Part shown: positions 23,939-32,203 of the stretch, in pieces
Layout: every line of letters begins with the position of its first letter
Numbering within the stretch: position 1 is the stretch's first letter
Source: CBDFGE01 sp965247055
Lineage (GTDB): Bacteria; Chloroflexota; Dehalococcoidia; Lucifugimonadales; JAGWBF01
Length of the DNA: 64,000 bases
NCBI GenBank assembly: GCA_965247055.1
Contig: CBDFGE010000004.1
Coordinates: 310,001-374,000, forward strand
Reading direction: 5' to 3'
Notes under the pieces: model-generated
Seen by the model: the letters and a program-made list of their open reading frames with translations, nothing else
The model's database searches: none
What the model was told of the DNA's origin: nothing
Translations under genes and position numbers: made by a program

Positions 23939-24796
23939 AAGATACTTATTACGGGCAGTCACGGGATGCTGGCGACAGACCTTGCCGGGGTTGCGGGTGA
24001 TAGAGGCTATGAAGTCATCGGCCTATCCCACGCGGAGCTGGACGTGACACAGCCCGGTCAAGTACGGCAGGCACTTGAGCAGGTGCGACCCGCCATCGTA
24101 GTAAACACGCCCGGTATTGGAGTGGATACGTGTGAGGTCGAGCCTGAAAAAGGCTACCGCCTCCACACGTGGGCAACAGGTGCGGTAGCGAGACACTGCC
24201 AGAGGATTGGCGCCACTTTCGTCTGTATTAGCACCTGTGGCCTATTCGGCGATGAGACAAAATTTTACTCAGAGTACGATCCAGTGCAGTTGAAGACCTT
24301 GTACGCGCGGTCGAAGTACCTTGGCGAGGTAGCCGCCAGCCAGGCGTGCGACCGGACGTTCGTGATCCGGCCGGGATGGTTGTTTGGAGGCGCCCCAGAA
24401 CACCGACGAAACTTCGTGTACCAGCGATTTCTGGAAGCACGCCGCGAGCCTGTGTTGAGGAGCGCCAACGACAAGTTCGGGTGTCCGACCTCTACCGAAG
24501 AGCTCGCAGGGAAGATTCTGGAGATCGTAGAAACAAAGGAGTACGGCCTCTATCATGTCACCAATCAGGGAAGCGCCTCCCGTTATGACTACGTGAAGTG
24601 TATCGTAGAGGCATTTGGCCTGGGCACACCGGTTGAGCCGATAGACTCATCTTCCTTTCCCCGTCCTGCGCCTGTGCCAGACTGCGAGATGCTGGAGAAC
24701 CTCAACATGAAGTTTCTGGGGCTCGAGCCACTGGTACCATGGCAGGAGGCCATCCGCAGATATGTTCACACGCTTAAGGGGCGGGTGGGGCAATGA
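23924..24796 (+). CDS. RmlD-like dTDP-4-dehydrorhamnose reductase-family protein with non-standard start
   Basis: An RmlD-type SDR. The fold begins KILITGSHGML with the codon AAG at 23939, but no ATG, GTG or TTG is in frame between the stop at 23912-23914 and ATG 23966, which would delete the first beta strand and cofactor glycines. I place the start at ATT 23924 (ATA 23930 is alternative) as a rare start; the protein may instead be poorly translated or damaged. Other motifs are AELDVTQPGQVRQALEQVRP, CISTCGLFGD, YARSKYLGEV (Tyr-x3-Lys) and VIRPGWLFGG. It would reduce the 4-keto group of a nucleotide sugar. It overlaps the next gene by 4 nt. Confidence 0.75.
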   Translation: MEIGTKILITGSHGMLATDLAGVAGDRGYEVIGLSHAELDVTQPGQVRQALEQVRPAIVVNTPGIGVDTCEVEPEKGYRLHTWATGAVARHCQRIGATFVCISTCGLFGDETKFYSEYDPVQLKTLYARSKYLGEVAASQACDRTFVIRPGWLFGGAPEHRRNFVYQRFLEARREPVLRSANDKFGCPTSTEELAGKILEIVETKEYGLYHVTNQGSASRYDYVKCIVEAFGLGTPVEPIDSSSFPRPAPVPDCEMLENLNMKFLGLEPLVPWQEAIRRYVHTLKGRVGQ

Positions 24797-25511
24797 AAGC
24801 GCGCAGAGAGCGGAGCGATCGAAGACTGATGTCAGCAGCCAATCATGATGACCTGATCGAGCAGATTGACCGGCTGGTGGCAGAGGAGATAGCAAAGAAT
24901 CCGGTCAGCTACAACGTAGAGAGGCCTTACCAGACCTACGAGAGGATAGGCTACATTGGCAGGCGGTGGTCCGTGGAAAGGCGCATAGCAGAGTATGGCA
25001 TCGACGAGCTGTATAGCGCCAGCAGCGACGTTCTAGACATCGGGTCGAACTTCGGGTTTTTCACGGTCGAATCTGCGCTCCGATGCAGGACGGCCGATGG
25101 GATAGAGCCCAGTCAGATCCTTAGTCAGATCGGTAGAATCACGGCGGAGCGCCTGGGTGCGGCTGACCGTGTGCGGTTCTTCGACTGTACCTTCGAGGAG
25201 TTCGAGAGTGACCTACAGTATGACCTGGTACTGTCGATGTCGTCATTCTACACTCAAGATGGTCGCCAGCGAGGCGGAGCCGACGATTACTTCTCAAAGG
25301 TGCTAAGACTCCTGGGTAAGGGGGGCGGCTATTCTTCGAGTCAACCTCATATTCAAAAGATCCTGCAATGCCTCACCTAGCAGCGAGCAGAGAGGCCATC
25401 GAGGCTATCTCGCGTCATCTCAATCTTATTGACCAGTGGGAGACGCCATCGGAGTCGCCGGGATGGTTCCGGCAGTTTGCCGTCGCCGCAAAACGTGTGG
25501 CACGGGCTTGA
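24793..25511 (+). pseudogene. SAM-dependent methyltransferase with a single-base frameshift
   Basis: The frame from ATG 24793 gives VLDIGSNFGFFTVESAL (SAM site), GIEPSQILSQIGRI and DLVLSMSSFYTQ, then runs into the G6 tract at 25320-25325, after which the peptide turns nonsensical and stops at 25380. Reading with one extra G restores a natural continuation: LLGKGGRLFFESTSYSKDP, then SRHLNLIDQWETPSES, to a stop at 25509-25511 (about 239 residues in all, normal for the family). So a single G is missing: either a real phase-variation-like slip or inactivation, or a homopolymer sequencing error. The role was probably sugar methylation. Confidence 0.8.
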
Positions 25512-25606
25512 GACACTGGCGCCACGGCAGGATACTCGCCACAGATACGCTCACGTCGTAAGGGCGTAATGGAAGTTATAGACAGGCAGGCTAGTGTAGT
25601 TTGGTA

Positions 25607-26329
25607 ATGTGGCAACATGGGACTGCTGCGATTAGAGCCTGGCTGAAGCTTCGGCTATTCAGGTCCAGAATCCGGACCCGATATTTTGAGTCGTGTTTTG
25701 GTCCATACCCCCAAAAATATGCGGAGTACTTCGAATGGTTTCGCCAAGCTACAGCGCTAGAAGGTGACATACTCGAGTTCGGTGTGGCCAGCGGGGGCAC
25801 CACCTGCCTGATGGCGCAAAAACTCTTAGAAGCGGAAGAGCCAAAGATAATACATTCCTTTGATAGCTTTCAGGGATTTGACCAGGCGGAATTCGCCGCC
25901 AGCCACGCACGAGGCGAGGCCACCGATCCCACACAGAAGGATGCCTGGAAGTCAACCGAGTATAGCCTTCCTTACGTCGAGTCAAAGCTTAAGTGTTTCG
26001 GATTCTCAAGGCTGGTTAGGCTCCACCCCGGGTTTTTTCAGGACTCCCTGAGGCCTTTTCTGGATCAGAATCCCTCTGCACGGTTCTGTTTCGTTCTGGT
26101 CGATTGTGATTTGGCAGATTCAATACAGTTCTGTGCCGAAGAGGTCTACGAGTACGTCACCCCGGGAGGGGTGATCTTGTTCGATGACTATGGTGGGATC
26201 ACGCCCGGAAAGCCGCGCACCAGCTACTCTGCAGGTGTACAGAGAGCAGTCGATGAGTTTGTTGCGCGCCATGCTCCTGAGGCTCACGGTTTTCGCAACG
26301 GTCTCTACTACTTTGTAAAGCGAAAGTAA
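25607..26329 (+). CDS. TylF/MycF-type macrocin O-methyltransferase family protein
   Basis: A 240-residue SAM enzyme. LEGDILEFGVASGGTTCLMA is the SAM loop, IIHSFDSFQGFDQAEF the acidic strand with the family's FDSF(x)G signature, FCFVLVDCDLADS supplies the metal-binding Asp residues, and GGVILFDDYGG is the catalytic DDYG. TylF/MycF members are Mg-dependent and methylate sugar hydroxyls, so a glycan O-methylation role is well supported by family. ATG 25607 is preferred over TTG 25601. It lies 95 bp after the frameshifted methyltransferase. Confidence 0.85.
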   Translation: MWQHGTAAIRAWLKLRLFRSRIRTRYFESCFGPYPQKYAEYFEWFRQATALEGDILEFGVASGGTTCLMAQKLLEAEEPKIIHSFDSFQGFDQAEFAASHARGEATDPTQKDAWKSTEYSLPYVESKLKCFGFSRLVRLHPGFFQDSLRPFLDQNPSARFCFVLVDCDLADSIQFCAEEVYEYVTPGGVILFDDYGGITPGKPRTSYSAGVQRAVDEFVARHAPEAHGFRNGLYYFVKRK

Positions 26330-26362
26330 CCAGGGTTGTGGATACAGGAGGAGTCTGGTCGA

Positions 26363-27412
26363 ATGGTTTCCAGCCCACAGGTCTCTGTAGTGATGCCGGT
26401 ATATAATGCCGAGCCCTACCTGGCCGAGGCCATGCGCAGCATCCTCGTGCAGACCTGGGAAGACTTCGAGTTCATCATCATCGATAACGGAAGTACTGAC
26501 GCCTCGCCAGAAACCATCCGGTCCTTCACTGACTCCCGCATCCGGGTTATAACCAATCCGGTGAATGTGGCCCCGCCGCCGGCAATCAACCAGGGCTTGC
26601 GGCTGGCCACAGGCAGGTACGTGGCGCGCATGGATGCTGACGACGTTGCCCTACCCGGCCGTCTGAAGAAGCAGTGGACGTACATGGAAACGCATCCCCG
26701 CTGTGCAGCGGTCGGCACGCAGGCGGTTTTAATCGATCATGCCGGCCTGAAGATTTATACGCCCTGGTGCCCCACCATGATTGATGCAATACGCTGGAGG
26801 CTACTATTCACAAGCCCTTTCGTGCACTCCTCCATGTTGATGCGGAGAGAGGTAGTGTTAGGTGTGGACGCATACAACGAAGGCCTTCGCCACGCTGCTG
26901 ACTACGACCTCTGGTTCCGATTGCTGGAGAAGGGATGCGAGATTACTAACCTACCCGATGTGCTTACTAAGCTAAGAGTCCATGAACAAAGCGATGGGAT
27001 GACAGCGAGGTGGAGTCCAGAGCTCCTGGAAGAGATGGTGGACGTTAGCCAGGCCCATATTCAGGAGCTTCTGCATATCAAAGCCTCCCGGCAGCAGCTC
27101 CTGGACCTCGCGAAGCTCCTGCGGCGTGACGAATCTCTTGCCGAATCTGGGACGGCAATCGAGCTATTGCGAACGCTATCTCGGGCCTCGGGCCGCCGGA
27201 GCAGGCCCTACTATGGACTAACCACCCTGGGCATCGCGCTCTCCGCTCAGCTGCCGGCCGTGGCCCGTGTCCGACTGATCGTCAGGGGAATCGCGGCCCT
27301 GGTGTGGCCGCCACGCGGCCCGGGTAGCTACAAGTCTCTCTGGAGCACATGGATAGCCGGCGGCCGGCTGGTGGAGCGGGTACGCTTTGAGCGGCGCTCA
27401 GCACGAGCCTGA
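26363..27412 (+). CDS. Family 2 glycosyltransferase
   Basis: About 349 residues. The GT-A domain runs from residue ~5: QVSVVMPVYNAEPYLAEAM, FIIIDNGSTDASPE and VARMDADDVALPGRL (the DxD metal site). The acceptor part is seen as SPFVHSSMLMRREVV and HAADYDLWFRLLEKG (ED-like). The C-terminal ~100 residues are helical and basic with a weakly hydrophobic stretch (VARVRLIVRGIAALVW), possibly membrane-associated. It transfers a sugar from a nucleotide donor to the growing glycan; donor unknown. Start ATG 26363 has GGAGGAG at 26348-26354 with 9-nt spacing; TTG 26336 is in frame but less likely. Confidence 0.87.
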   Translation: MVSSPQVSVVMPVYNAEPYLAEAMRSILVQTWEDFEFIIIDNGSTDASPETIRSFTDSRIRVITNPVNVAPPPAINQGLRLATGRYVARMDADDVALPGRLKKQWTYMETHPRCAAVGTQAVLIDHAGLKIYTPWCPTMIDAIRWRLLFTSPFVHSSMLMRREVVLGVDAYNEGLRHAADYDLWFRLLEKGCEITNLPDVLTKLRVHEQSDGMTARWSPELLEEMVDVSQAHIQELLHIKASRQQLLDLAKLLRRDESLAESGTAIELLRTLSRASGRRSRPYYGLTTLGIALSAQLPAVARVRLIVRGIAALVWPPRGPGSYKSLWSTWIAGGRLVERVRFERRSARA

Positions 27413-27469
27413 AGTAAGCCTACACGTGCGCGGTCGAAAATCAGAATCCTCAGCTTGATGAAGGGGTAA

Positions 27470-28846
27470 ATGGCTCAGAGCATCGTAAGGACGCCACTCC
27501 GAGTAGCGGATCACGACATCCGTGGTAGAGATCTCCACGGGGTCCTGTGGCTCGGTGTCTTCTGCGTATTTGTGCTATACGGATTACGGTTCATTATCTT
27601 TTCCTCCGGGCTTATAGGACACATTGACACCGGTTTTTATTACGATATTACTACCGCATTCGTTTTGGGTATAGTGATTATTCTATTTACGATGGGCAAG
27701 GCGCGTTACTGGCACATCAGTGACATGGACTTTCTATTCGTAGTGGTGGGAGGCGTATTCCTGACTTTATCCACCATACAGGGTTCCTGGCTAGGTATGG
27801 TGATCTCCTTTCAGGTATTCTTTCTGCCGATTCTCATGCGTTGGGTCCGAGAGGTTCCCAGAAGTGTCATGAAGCTAGCCCTTTCGATAACTGCCGTCAT
27901 AATCTCCCTCTTCGCCATCGGGGACTTCCTGGTGTTGAACCATGATTGGGTTGGGATATTATCCCCCGATTCAGGAATCGGTGACTTCTTCATACGTTTC
28001 GAGCACAGCCTTCTCAGTGTCGGGGCAGGCACTGTGGGAGCTGATATTGTTCGCCCTCAAGGGATGCTGGGGTATGTTTTGACGTCTGGGGTTGCTCTAG
28101 GGATGCTCTCTGCCTTTTTCCTCTTTGAAGCGCTGGTAAATCGCAGTGTCGTTGACTATGTAATCACACTGTTAATGCTGACGGCACTTGTCCTCTCCAC
28201 ATCGACAACCGGTATTCTTGGGCTTGTTGGAGCTTTCGTGGTTTTGAATCTAGTCACGAAGCCGGGTGAGATCGCTCTATTTAGACGGATAAGAGCGTCT
28301 GCCTTTCTGATTGCCGGTATTACTATACTGGTGATTGCCCTGCTATGGCCGGTCTTAGACGGGCTGTGGTCCCGATTCAATACAGGTTTGGATGATGATA
28401 TCTATCGCACCAGCTTCATTCCGTCTTTTAACAACTTCGATGATGTAGTAAGGTTCGTGGTCGGCGGAAATGGGTTTGAATATAATATCGCTAGCTCGTT
28501 CCGGAACTACGCCGGTGGATGGGAGTATCAGGGGAGCACTATCTTGATTCGCGAATCAAATGTGTTCAACCTGATCTCTCAATTTGGTGTGATTCCAATG
28601 GCCATTGTTTTTTGGAGATGGCTGATACCGGTCATGCGATTGAGAAGTAGACAGTGGGAGACAGATTACCTGGGATTCCCATTCCTGGCTGCTTTCCTGG
28701 CGGGCATCTTTACCATGGTGCACGATAACGGCGTATTTCATTGGAATAATGTATTCTTTTTCTATATGTATTACGAGTTTTCCCGACGATATCAAACTCG
28801 CGTTCTGGCCAGCTCTCGCGAGACCTCTGAAGTGACGCGACGGTGA
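27470..28846 (+). CDS. Polytopic membrane protein, O-antigen ligase/polymerase (Wzy)-like
   Basis: 458 residues with about ten to twelve hydrophobic segments, for example VLWLGVFCVFVLYGLRFIIF, FLFVVVGGVFLTLSTIQ, LALSITAVIISLFAIGDFL, VITLLMLTALVLS and FLIAGITILVIALLWPVL. A larger extracytoplasmic loop lies around residues 310-380 (FNNFDDVVRFVVGGNGFEYN), where Wzy and WaaL proteins keep catalytic residues. Overall pattern and context support a polymerase or ligase of the glycan; sequence alone cannot say which. The gene is visibly more AT-rich than its neighbours, as is common for Wzy. The N-terminal ~25 residues are cytoplasmic. Confidence 0.75.
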   Translation: MAQSIVRTPLRVADHDIRGRDLHGVLWLGVFCVFVLYGLRFIIFSSGLIGHIDTGFYYDITTAFVLGIVIILFTMGKARYWHISDMDFLFVVVGGVFLTLSTIQGSWLGMVISFQVFFLPILMRWVREVPRSVMKLALSITAVIISLFAIGDFLVLNHDWVGILSPDSGIGDFFIRFEHSLLSVGAGTVGADIVRPQGMLGYVLTSGVALGMLSAFFLFEALVNRSVVDYVITLLMLTALVLSTSTTGILGLVGAFVVLNLVTKPGEIALFRRIRASAFLIAGITILVIALLWPVLDGLWSRFNTGLDDDIYRTSFIPSFNNFDDVVRFVVGGNGFEYNIASSFRNYAGGWEYQGSTILIRESNVFNLISQFGVIPMAIVFWRWLIPVMRLRSRQWETDYLGFPFLAAFLAGIFTMVHDNGVFHWNNVFFFYMYYEFSRRYQTRVLASSRETSEVTRR

Positions 28847-28868
28847 AAATACGGTCCACTGGCAAGCG

Positions 28869-29030
28869 ATGCGCGTCCTGCACGTGACACCCGTCCTCGG
28901 GACCTCTGAAGGCGGCATACCGCGAGCCGTGGCGGGTATGGCGTCGGCGCTGGCACGGCATGGCTTGGAGGTTACCGTGGCAGTTACCGCGCCCATCGCG
29001 ACCAATCTATCAGCCGAAGGCACTACGTAG
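28869..29030 (+). pseudogene. Truncated N-terminus of a GT4 glycosyltransferase (53 residues)
   Basis: ATG 28869 opens a 53-codon frame starting MRVLHVTPVLGTSEGGIPRA and continuing GMASALARHGLEVTV before TAG at 29028-29030. It is nearly the same as the first ~45 residues of the full GT4 protein at 29867 (MRVLHVAPSLETSWGGISHS, GMVSALARHGVDVTV). The rest of the glycosyltransferase is absent and a methyltransferase ATG follows the stop directly. The simplest reading is an ancient duplicated GT4 gene cut off when the methyltransferase cassette was inserted. It is unlikely to encode a working enzyme. Confidence 0.75.
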
Positions 29031-29753
29031 ATGGATTCAAACCGATATACCTGGACCCCTGATTTCTGGCAGAGATGGGTACAATCTGCCACACCCTCGC
29101 GCGCATACACCGTTTCTTTTCTGACCAGCAAAGCGATAGGTCTACTAGCTCCACAGCCTGGCGAACTCATACTGAATGCAGGATGTGGGTTTGGGAGAGA
29201 GGCTGCCAGCGTTTTTGAAAGCGCGCCGGAGGCGCGTGTCGTCGGGGTTGATATATCAAGCGAAATGGCCAAAGCTGCATCGGAGAAACTTGGGCAACAT
29301 CACCCGTTCTCGGGTATGCAGGCCTCGATAGAGAGTTTGCCGTTCCCCGATGGTAGCTTCGACAAGGTGCTATCGCTTGGTGTCGTGATGCATGTCAATG
29401 ACGAGTTAGCTGCCTGTCGTGAACTGGTACGGGTTCTGAAGCCAGGCGGCCACTTTGTGGTGAGTTTCAACAACCTGGCTTACTTCCTGTCGCCGGTGGT
29501 CTTGGCCTATCTGCGCTGGGCAAAGCGCAAGCGGCCAGGCTTCAAGCAATCCCTCCGGTTGCCCTTTTATTATAATCGTACGCTAAACAGAGCTGGGTGT
29601 GAGACAAAGCTCTATCCGGGTTCCTTCTCGTTGGGCGTAGGAGGAAGGCTGCCCCTGTCTCTGTGGAGGAGCCTAGACCGGTGGTTGGGGCCGGTATGCC
29701 CCTGGGCCACGTTCGAACCGATCCTGTATTGTAAAAAGCCTGGCCAAAGTTAG
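29031..29753 (+). CDS. Class I SAM-dependent methyltransferase (Methyltransf_11-like)
   Basis: A 240-residue protein. ELILNAGCGFGREAASVFES is SAM motif I, VVGVDISSEMAKAASEKL the acidic strand 2, IESLPFPDGSFDKVLSLGVV motif II/III and LVRVLKPGGHFVVSFNN the classic post-III KPGG motif. The C-terminal region (VLAYLRWAKRKRPGFKQ) is basic. The substrate is unknown; a sugar or lipid-linked intermediate is likely from context. Its ATG abuts the TAG of the truncated GT4 fragment, and the upstream frame supplies no separate ribosome-binding site, which fits insertion of this gene into a former glycosyltransferase gene. Confidence 0.82.
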   Translation: MDSNRYTWTPDFWQRWVQSATPSRAYTVSFLTSKAIGLLAPQPGELILNAGCGFGREAASVFESAPEARVVGVDISSEMAKAASEKLGQHHPFSGMQASIESLPFPDGSFDKVLSLGVVMHVNDELAACRELVRVLKPGGHFVVSFNNLAYFLSPVVLAYLRWAKRKRPGFKQSLRLPFYYNRTLNRAGCETKLYPGSFSLGVGGRLPLSLWRSLDRWLGPVCPWATFEPILYCKKPGQS

Positions 29754-29866
29754 TCGTAGGATTGTGCTCAGGGTCTATCAACTGTCTCCACTTCTATTGA
29801 ATATGTATGGCAGGCACGTTTGGAGGCTTGGGATAGGATCTGTGTAGACGTGAATGTGAGGCAGCG

Positions 29867-31066
29867 ATGCGCGTCCTCCATGTGGCACCCAGCCTAGAAA
29901 CTTCCTGGGGCGGGATATCTCACTCCGTCGCCGGGATGGTATCGGCGCTTGCTCGGCACGGAGTGGATGTCACCGTTGTAGCAACTGTACCGACCTTTGC
30001 GCCGGACGTGGAGCTAGTGGAAACCGATCCCAGCGTGGACCTCCGTATTTTCCCCCAAGGGCGTTTCTCGAAGTTTTGGACAGCTTATTCTAGGCCTCTG
30101 GCTCGATTTGTTGCCTCGGAGATCGGCCGCTTCGACCTGGTGCACGTACATAGCCTGTGGCACTACCCAGGGTACGTAGCGTATCGGCAGGCCAGTAAGG
30201 TGGACATTCCGCTCGTTGTCTCACCATCAGGTTCGCTGGCCACGTTGGCGCTCGCCAACGACAGGTTGCGCAAGATAATCTACTCCGCGGTCGTCCAAAA
30301 ACGGATCCTCAACATGTCCAGCCTCCTCCACGTGCTTACGAGGCAGGAGGCTGAGGAAGCCCGTGCCTATGGAACATCTACCTGCTTTGAGGTCATCCCG
30401 CTAGGGATCACGCTTAAACCCGACTCGACGGAAGGCGCAGGGGCTGTCTGGGCGCGGTCAGGACGAAACGGTAGCAAACCCTTCACAGTGTTGTTCCTGG
30501 GGCGAGTAGTCCGCAACAAGGGGCTTGAACTGCTAATTGAAACACTTGCCGAACTCAAGCGTCGCCTGCATAGCGTACACCTGGTCGTTGCCGGACCTTA
30601 CGAGGAAGATTATTACCACGTACTCTCCAGCCTGGCAAAGCAGTGTGGAGTCACAGATAGCATCACATTTACTGGCCTGGTGACCGGCGCCCAAAAGTCT
30701 GAGACTTTTTCTACGTCAGATGTGTTCGTACTACCATCCTATACCGAAGGCTTCAGCGTCGCCGTACTCGAGGCGATGGCATGGCGACTGCCGGTGATCT
30801 TGAGCCACCAGTGTAACTTTCCTGAGGCCGCGGAGGCTGGAGCCGGGTTTGAGGTTAAGCCTGATGTTGGGCAGTTGGCGGCGGCGGTAGAGCGTCTGAT
30901 AGAGGAACCAACCGAAGCGACCAGAATGGGTCGGCAAGCGCGATCGCTGATAGAGCGGGAATATACGTGGGATGCGGTGGTCCCGCGATTCATCGCAGCC
31001 TACGAGGCGCTTGTGCACAGTCCTCTGACCCGCCGCCGGGCGGCAGGGGACCGTAATGCCGTGTAG
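29867..31066 (+). CDS. Family 4 glycosyltransferase (GT-B)
   Basis: 399 residues. MRVLHVAPSLETSWGGISHS is the N-terminal acceptor-domain strand and glycine loop; FDLVHVHSLWHYPGYVAYR and PLVVSPSGSLATLAL follow. In the nucleotide-sugar domain FTVLFLGRVVRNKGLELLIE (R-x5-K site), DSITFTGLVTG and VFVLPSYTEGFSVAVLEAMA (the E-x7-E catalytic/binding motif) are clear. It adds a hexose or similar sugar to the glycan. The truncated fragment at 28869 is a partial paralogue of its first 45 residues. The 114-bp gap before it has no clear promoter. Confidence 0.88.
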   Translation: MRVLHVAPSLETSWGGISHSVAGMVSALARHGVDVTVVATVPTFAPDVELVETDPSVDLRIFPQGRFSKFWTAYSRPLARFVASEIGRFDLVHVHSLWHYPGYVAYRQASKVDIPLVVSPSGSLATLALANDRLRKIIYSAVVQKRILNMSSLLHVLTRQEAEEARAYGTSTCFEVIPLGITLKPDSTEGAGAVWARSGRNGSKPFTVLFLGRVVRNKGLELLIETLAELKRRLHSVHLVVAGPYEEDYYHVLSSLAKQCGVTDSITFTGLVTGAQKSETFSTSDVFVLPSYTEGFSVAVLEAMAWRLPVILSHQCNFPEAAEAGAGFEVKPDVGQLAAAVERLIEEPTEATRMGRQARSLIEREYTWDAVVPRFIAAYEALVHSPLTRRRAAGDRNAV

Positions 31067-31213
31067 GGCTTACTCTCCGCTATCCGCCTCCCTGATTTGT
31101 GGTGTGTCGCTACCGGTGCGATTAAATGGACCTTGTACACTACACTCTATGGAAGGGGATGCCTATTTTCCTTGCTGCCACGTTGAACTTGGAGTTGTCA
31201 GCAAGGAGGTCCG

Positions 31214-32146
31214 ATGGGTCTACGAATCTTGGTAACGGGAGGAGCTGGATTTAAAGGGGGTCACCTGGTTGAACATTGGGCCAGCGTGGGTCACGAAATT
31301 ACCATTCTGAATACCTATTCTGCAGAGTCTCTTAACAATATCGCTCTCTTCGCCGACCGCGTATCGGTCGTTTGGGGGAGCGTTACAGATCAAGAAATAG
31401 TTGACAAGACGGTGAGAGGCCACGACCTGGTGGTCCACATGGCGGCACGAGTAAATGTCGATGAGTCCATCGAAAACCCCACGAGGTTTCCGACCGTGAA
31501 CATTCTGGGCACGCTCAATGTCTTAGAAGCTGTTCGAAGAACCGGCGCCCGAATGATCTATGTCAGCAGCTGTGAAGTGTATGGATATGCCGCAGCCTCT
31601 CCGATAGCAGAGCACGCCGAATTACGTCCCCACAGTCCATATGCAGCGTCAAAGGCGGCTGCTGATCGTATCTGTTTCTCTTATTACCAGACCTATGGTC
31701 TGGACGTTACTATCATGCGTCCCTGCAATATCTATGGAGAGCGCCAGAAGACCGGGAAAGGTGGTGCGGTTATTCCCATATTTGCCAGCCAGGCCCTTGC
31801 AGGAAAACCGCTCACCATATTTGGCGACGGAAGCCAGCGGCGGGAATACATGCACGTTATGGACGTAATCGGCGCTTTTGATCTCGTCCTCTGTAACAGT
31901 GATTTGGCGGGAGTCGTCCTGAACCTGGGAACGGGCGAGACGCCATCCATCAGAGAGATCGCCGAGTTTATTAGTGCCAAGTTCGGAGTCCCGATCAAGC
32001 AGGAGCCGCCACGGGCCGGGGAAGTACCTGGCTTTGCATTGGACAGTACACTGGCCAGGAGCTTGAAGTTTAATCCCAGGGTGAAATTCTGGGATGGTCT
32101 CTCGCGTTATCTCGAGTGGAGACAACGTATTTCAGCCGATGATTAG
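31214..32146 (+). CDS. NAD-dependent epimerase/dehydratase-family protein
   Basis: A 310-residue extended SDR. The cofactor loop reads VTGGAGFKGGHLVEH, with Lys in place of the usual Ile between the second and third glycines. LVVHMAARVNVDESIENP follows, then MIYVSSCEVYGYAA with Glu at the dehydratase/decarboxylase position, and SPYAASKAAADRICFSYYQ with Tyr-x3-Lys. RPCNIYGERQ and GDGSQRREYMHVMDV complete the family pattern. UDP-glucuronate decarboxylase, 4,6-dehydratase or 4-epimerase activities are all possible; the S-x-E-Y pattern favours a dehydratase or decarboxylase. The start ATG has an AAGGAGG site, and the 147-bp gap upstream may hold an internal promoter. Confidence 0.78.
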   Translation: MGLRILVTGGAGFKGGHLVEHWASVGHEITILNTYSAESLNNIALFADRVSVVWGSVTDQEIVDKTVRGHDLVVHMAARVNVDESIENPTRFPTVNILGTLNVLEAVRRTGARMIYVSSCEVYGYAAASPIAEHAELRPHSPYAASKAAADRICFSYYQTYGLDVTIMRPCNIYGERQKTGKGGAVIPIFASQALAGKPLTIFGDGSQRREYMHVMDVIGAFDLVLCNSDLAGVVLNLGTGETPSIREIAEFISAKFGVPIKQEPPRAGEVPGFALDSTLARSLKFNPRVKFWDGLSRYLEWRQRISADD

Positions 32147-32203
32147 TACAGCTCGTGATTATCGAGCGCCATGGACCAGCCTCGGGAGTTGGAGCCCACT
32201 TGA

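Noticed and set aside
19644..24796. A dTDP-rhamnose (rmlABCD) operon
   Set aside because: Only RmlC-like and RmlD-like genes occur. No RmlA or RmlB is visible, and the neighbours are heptose genes.
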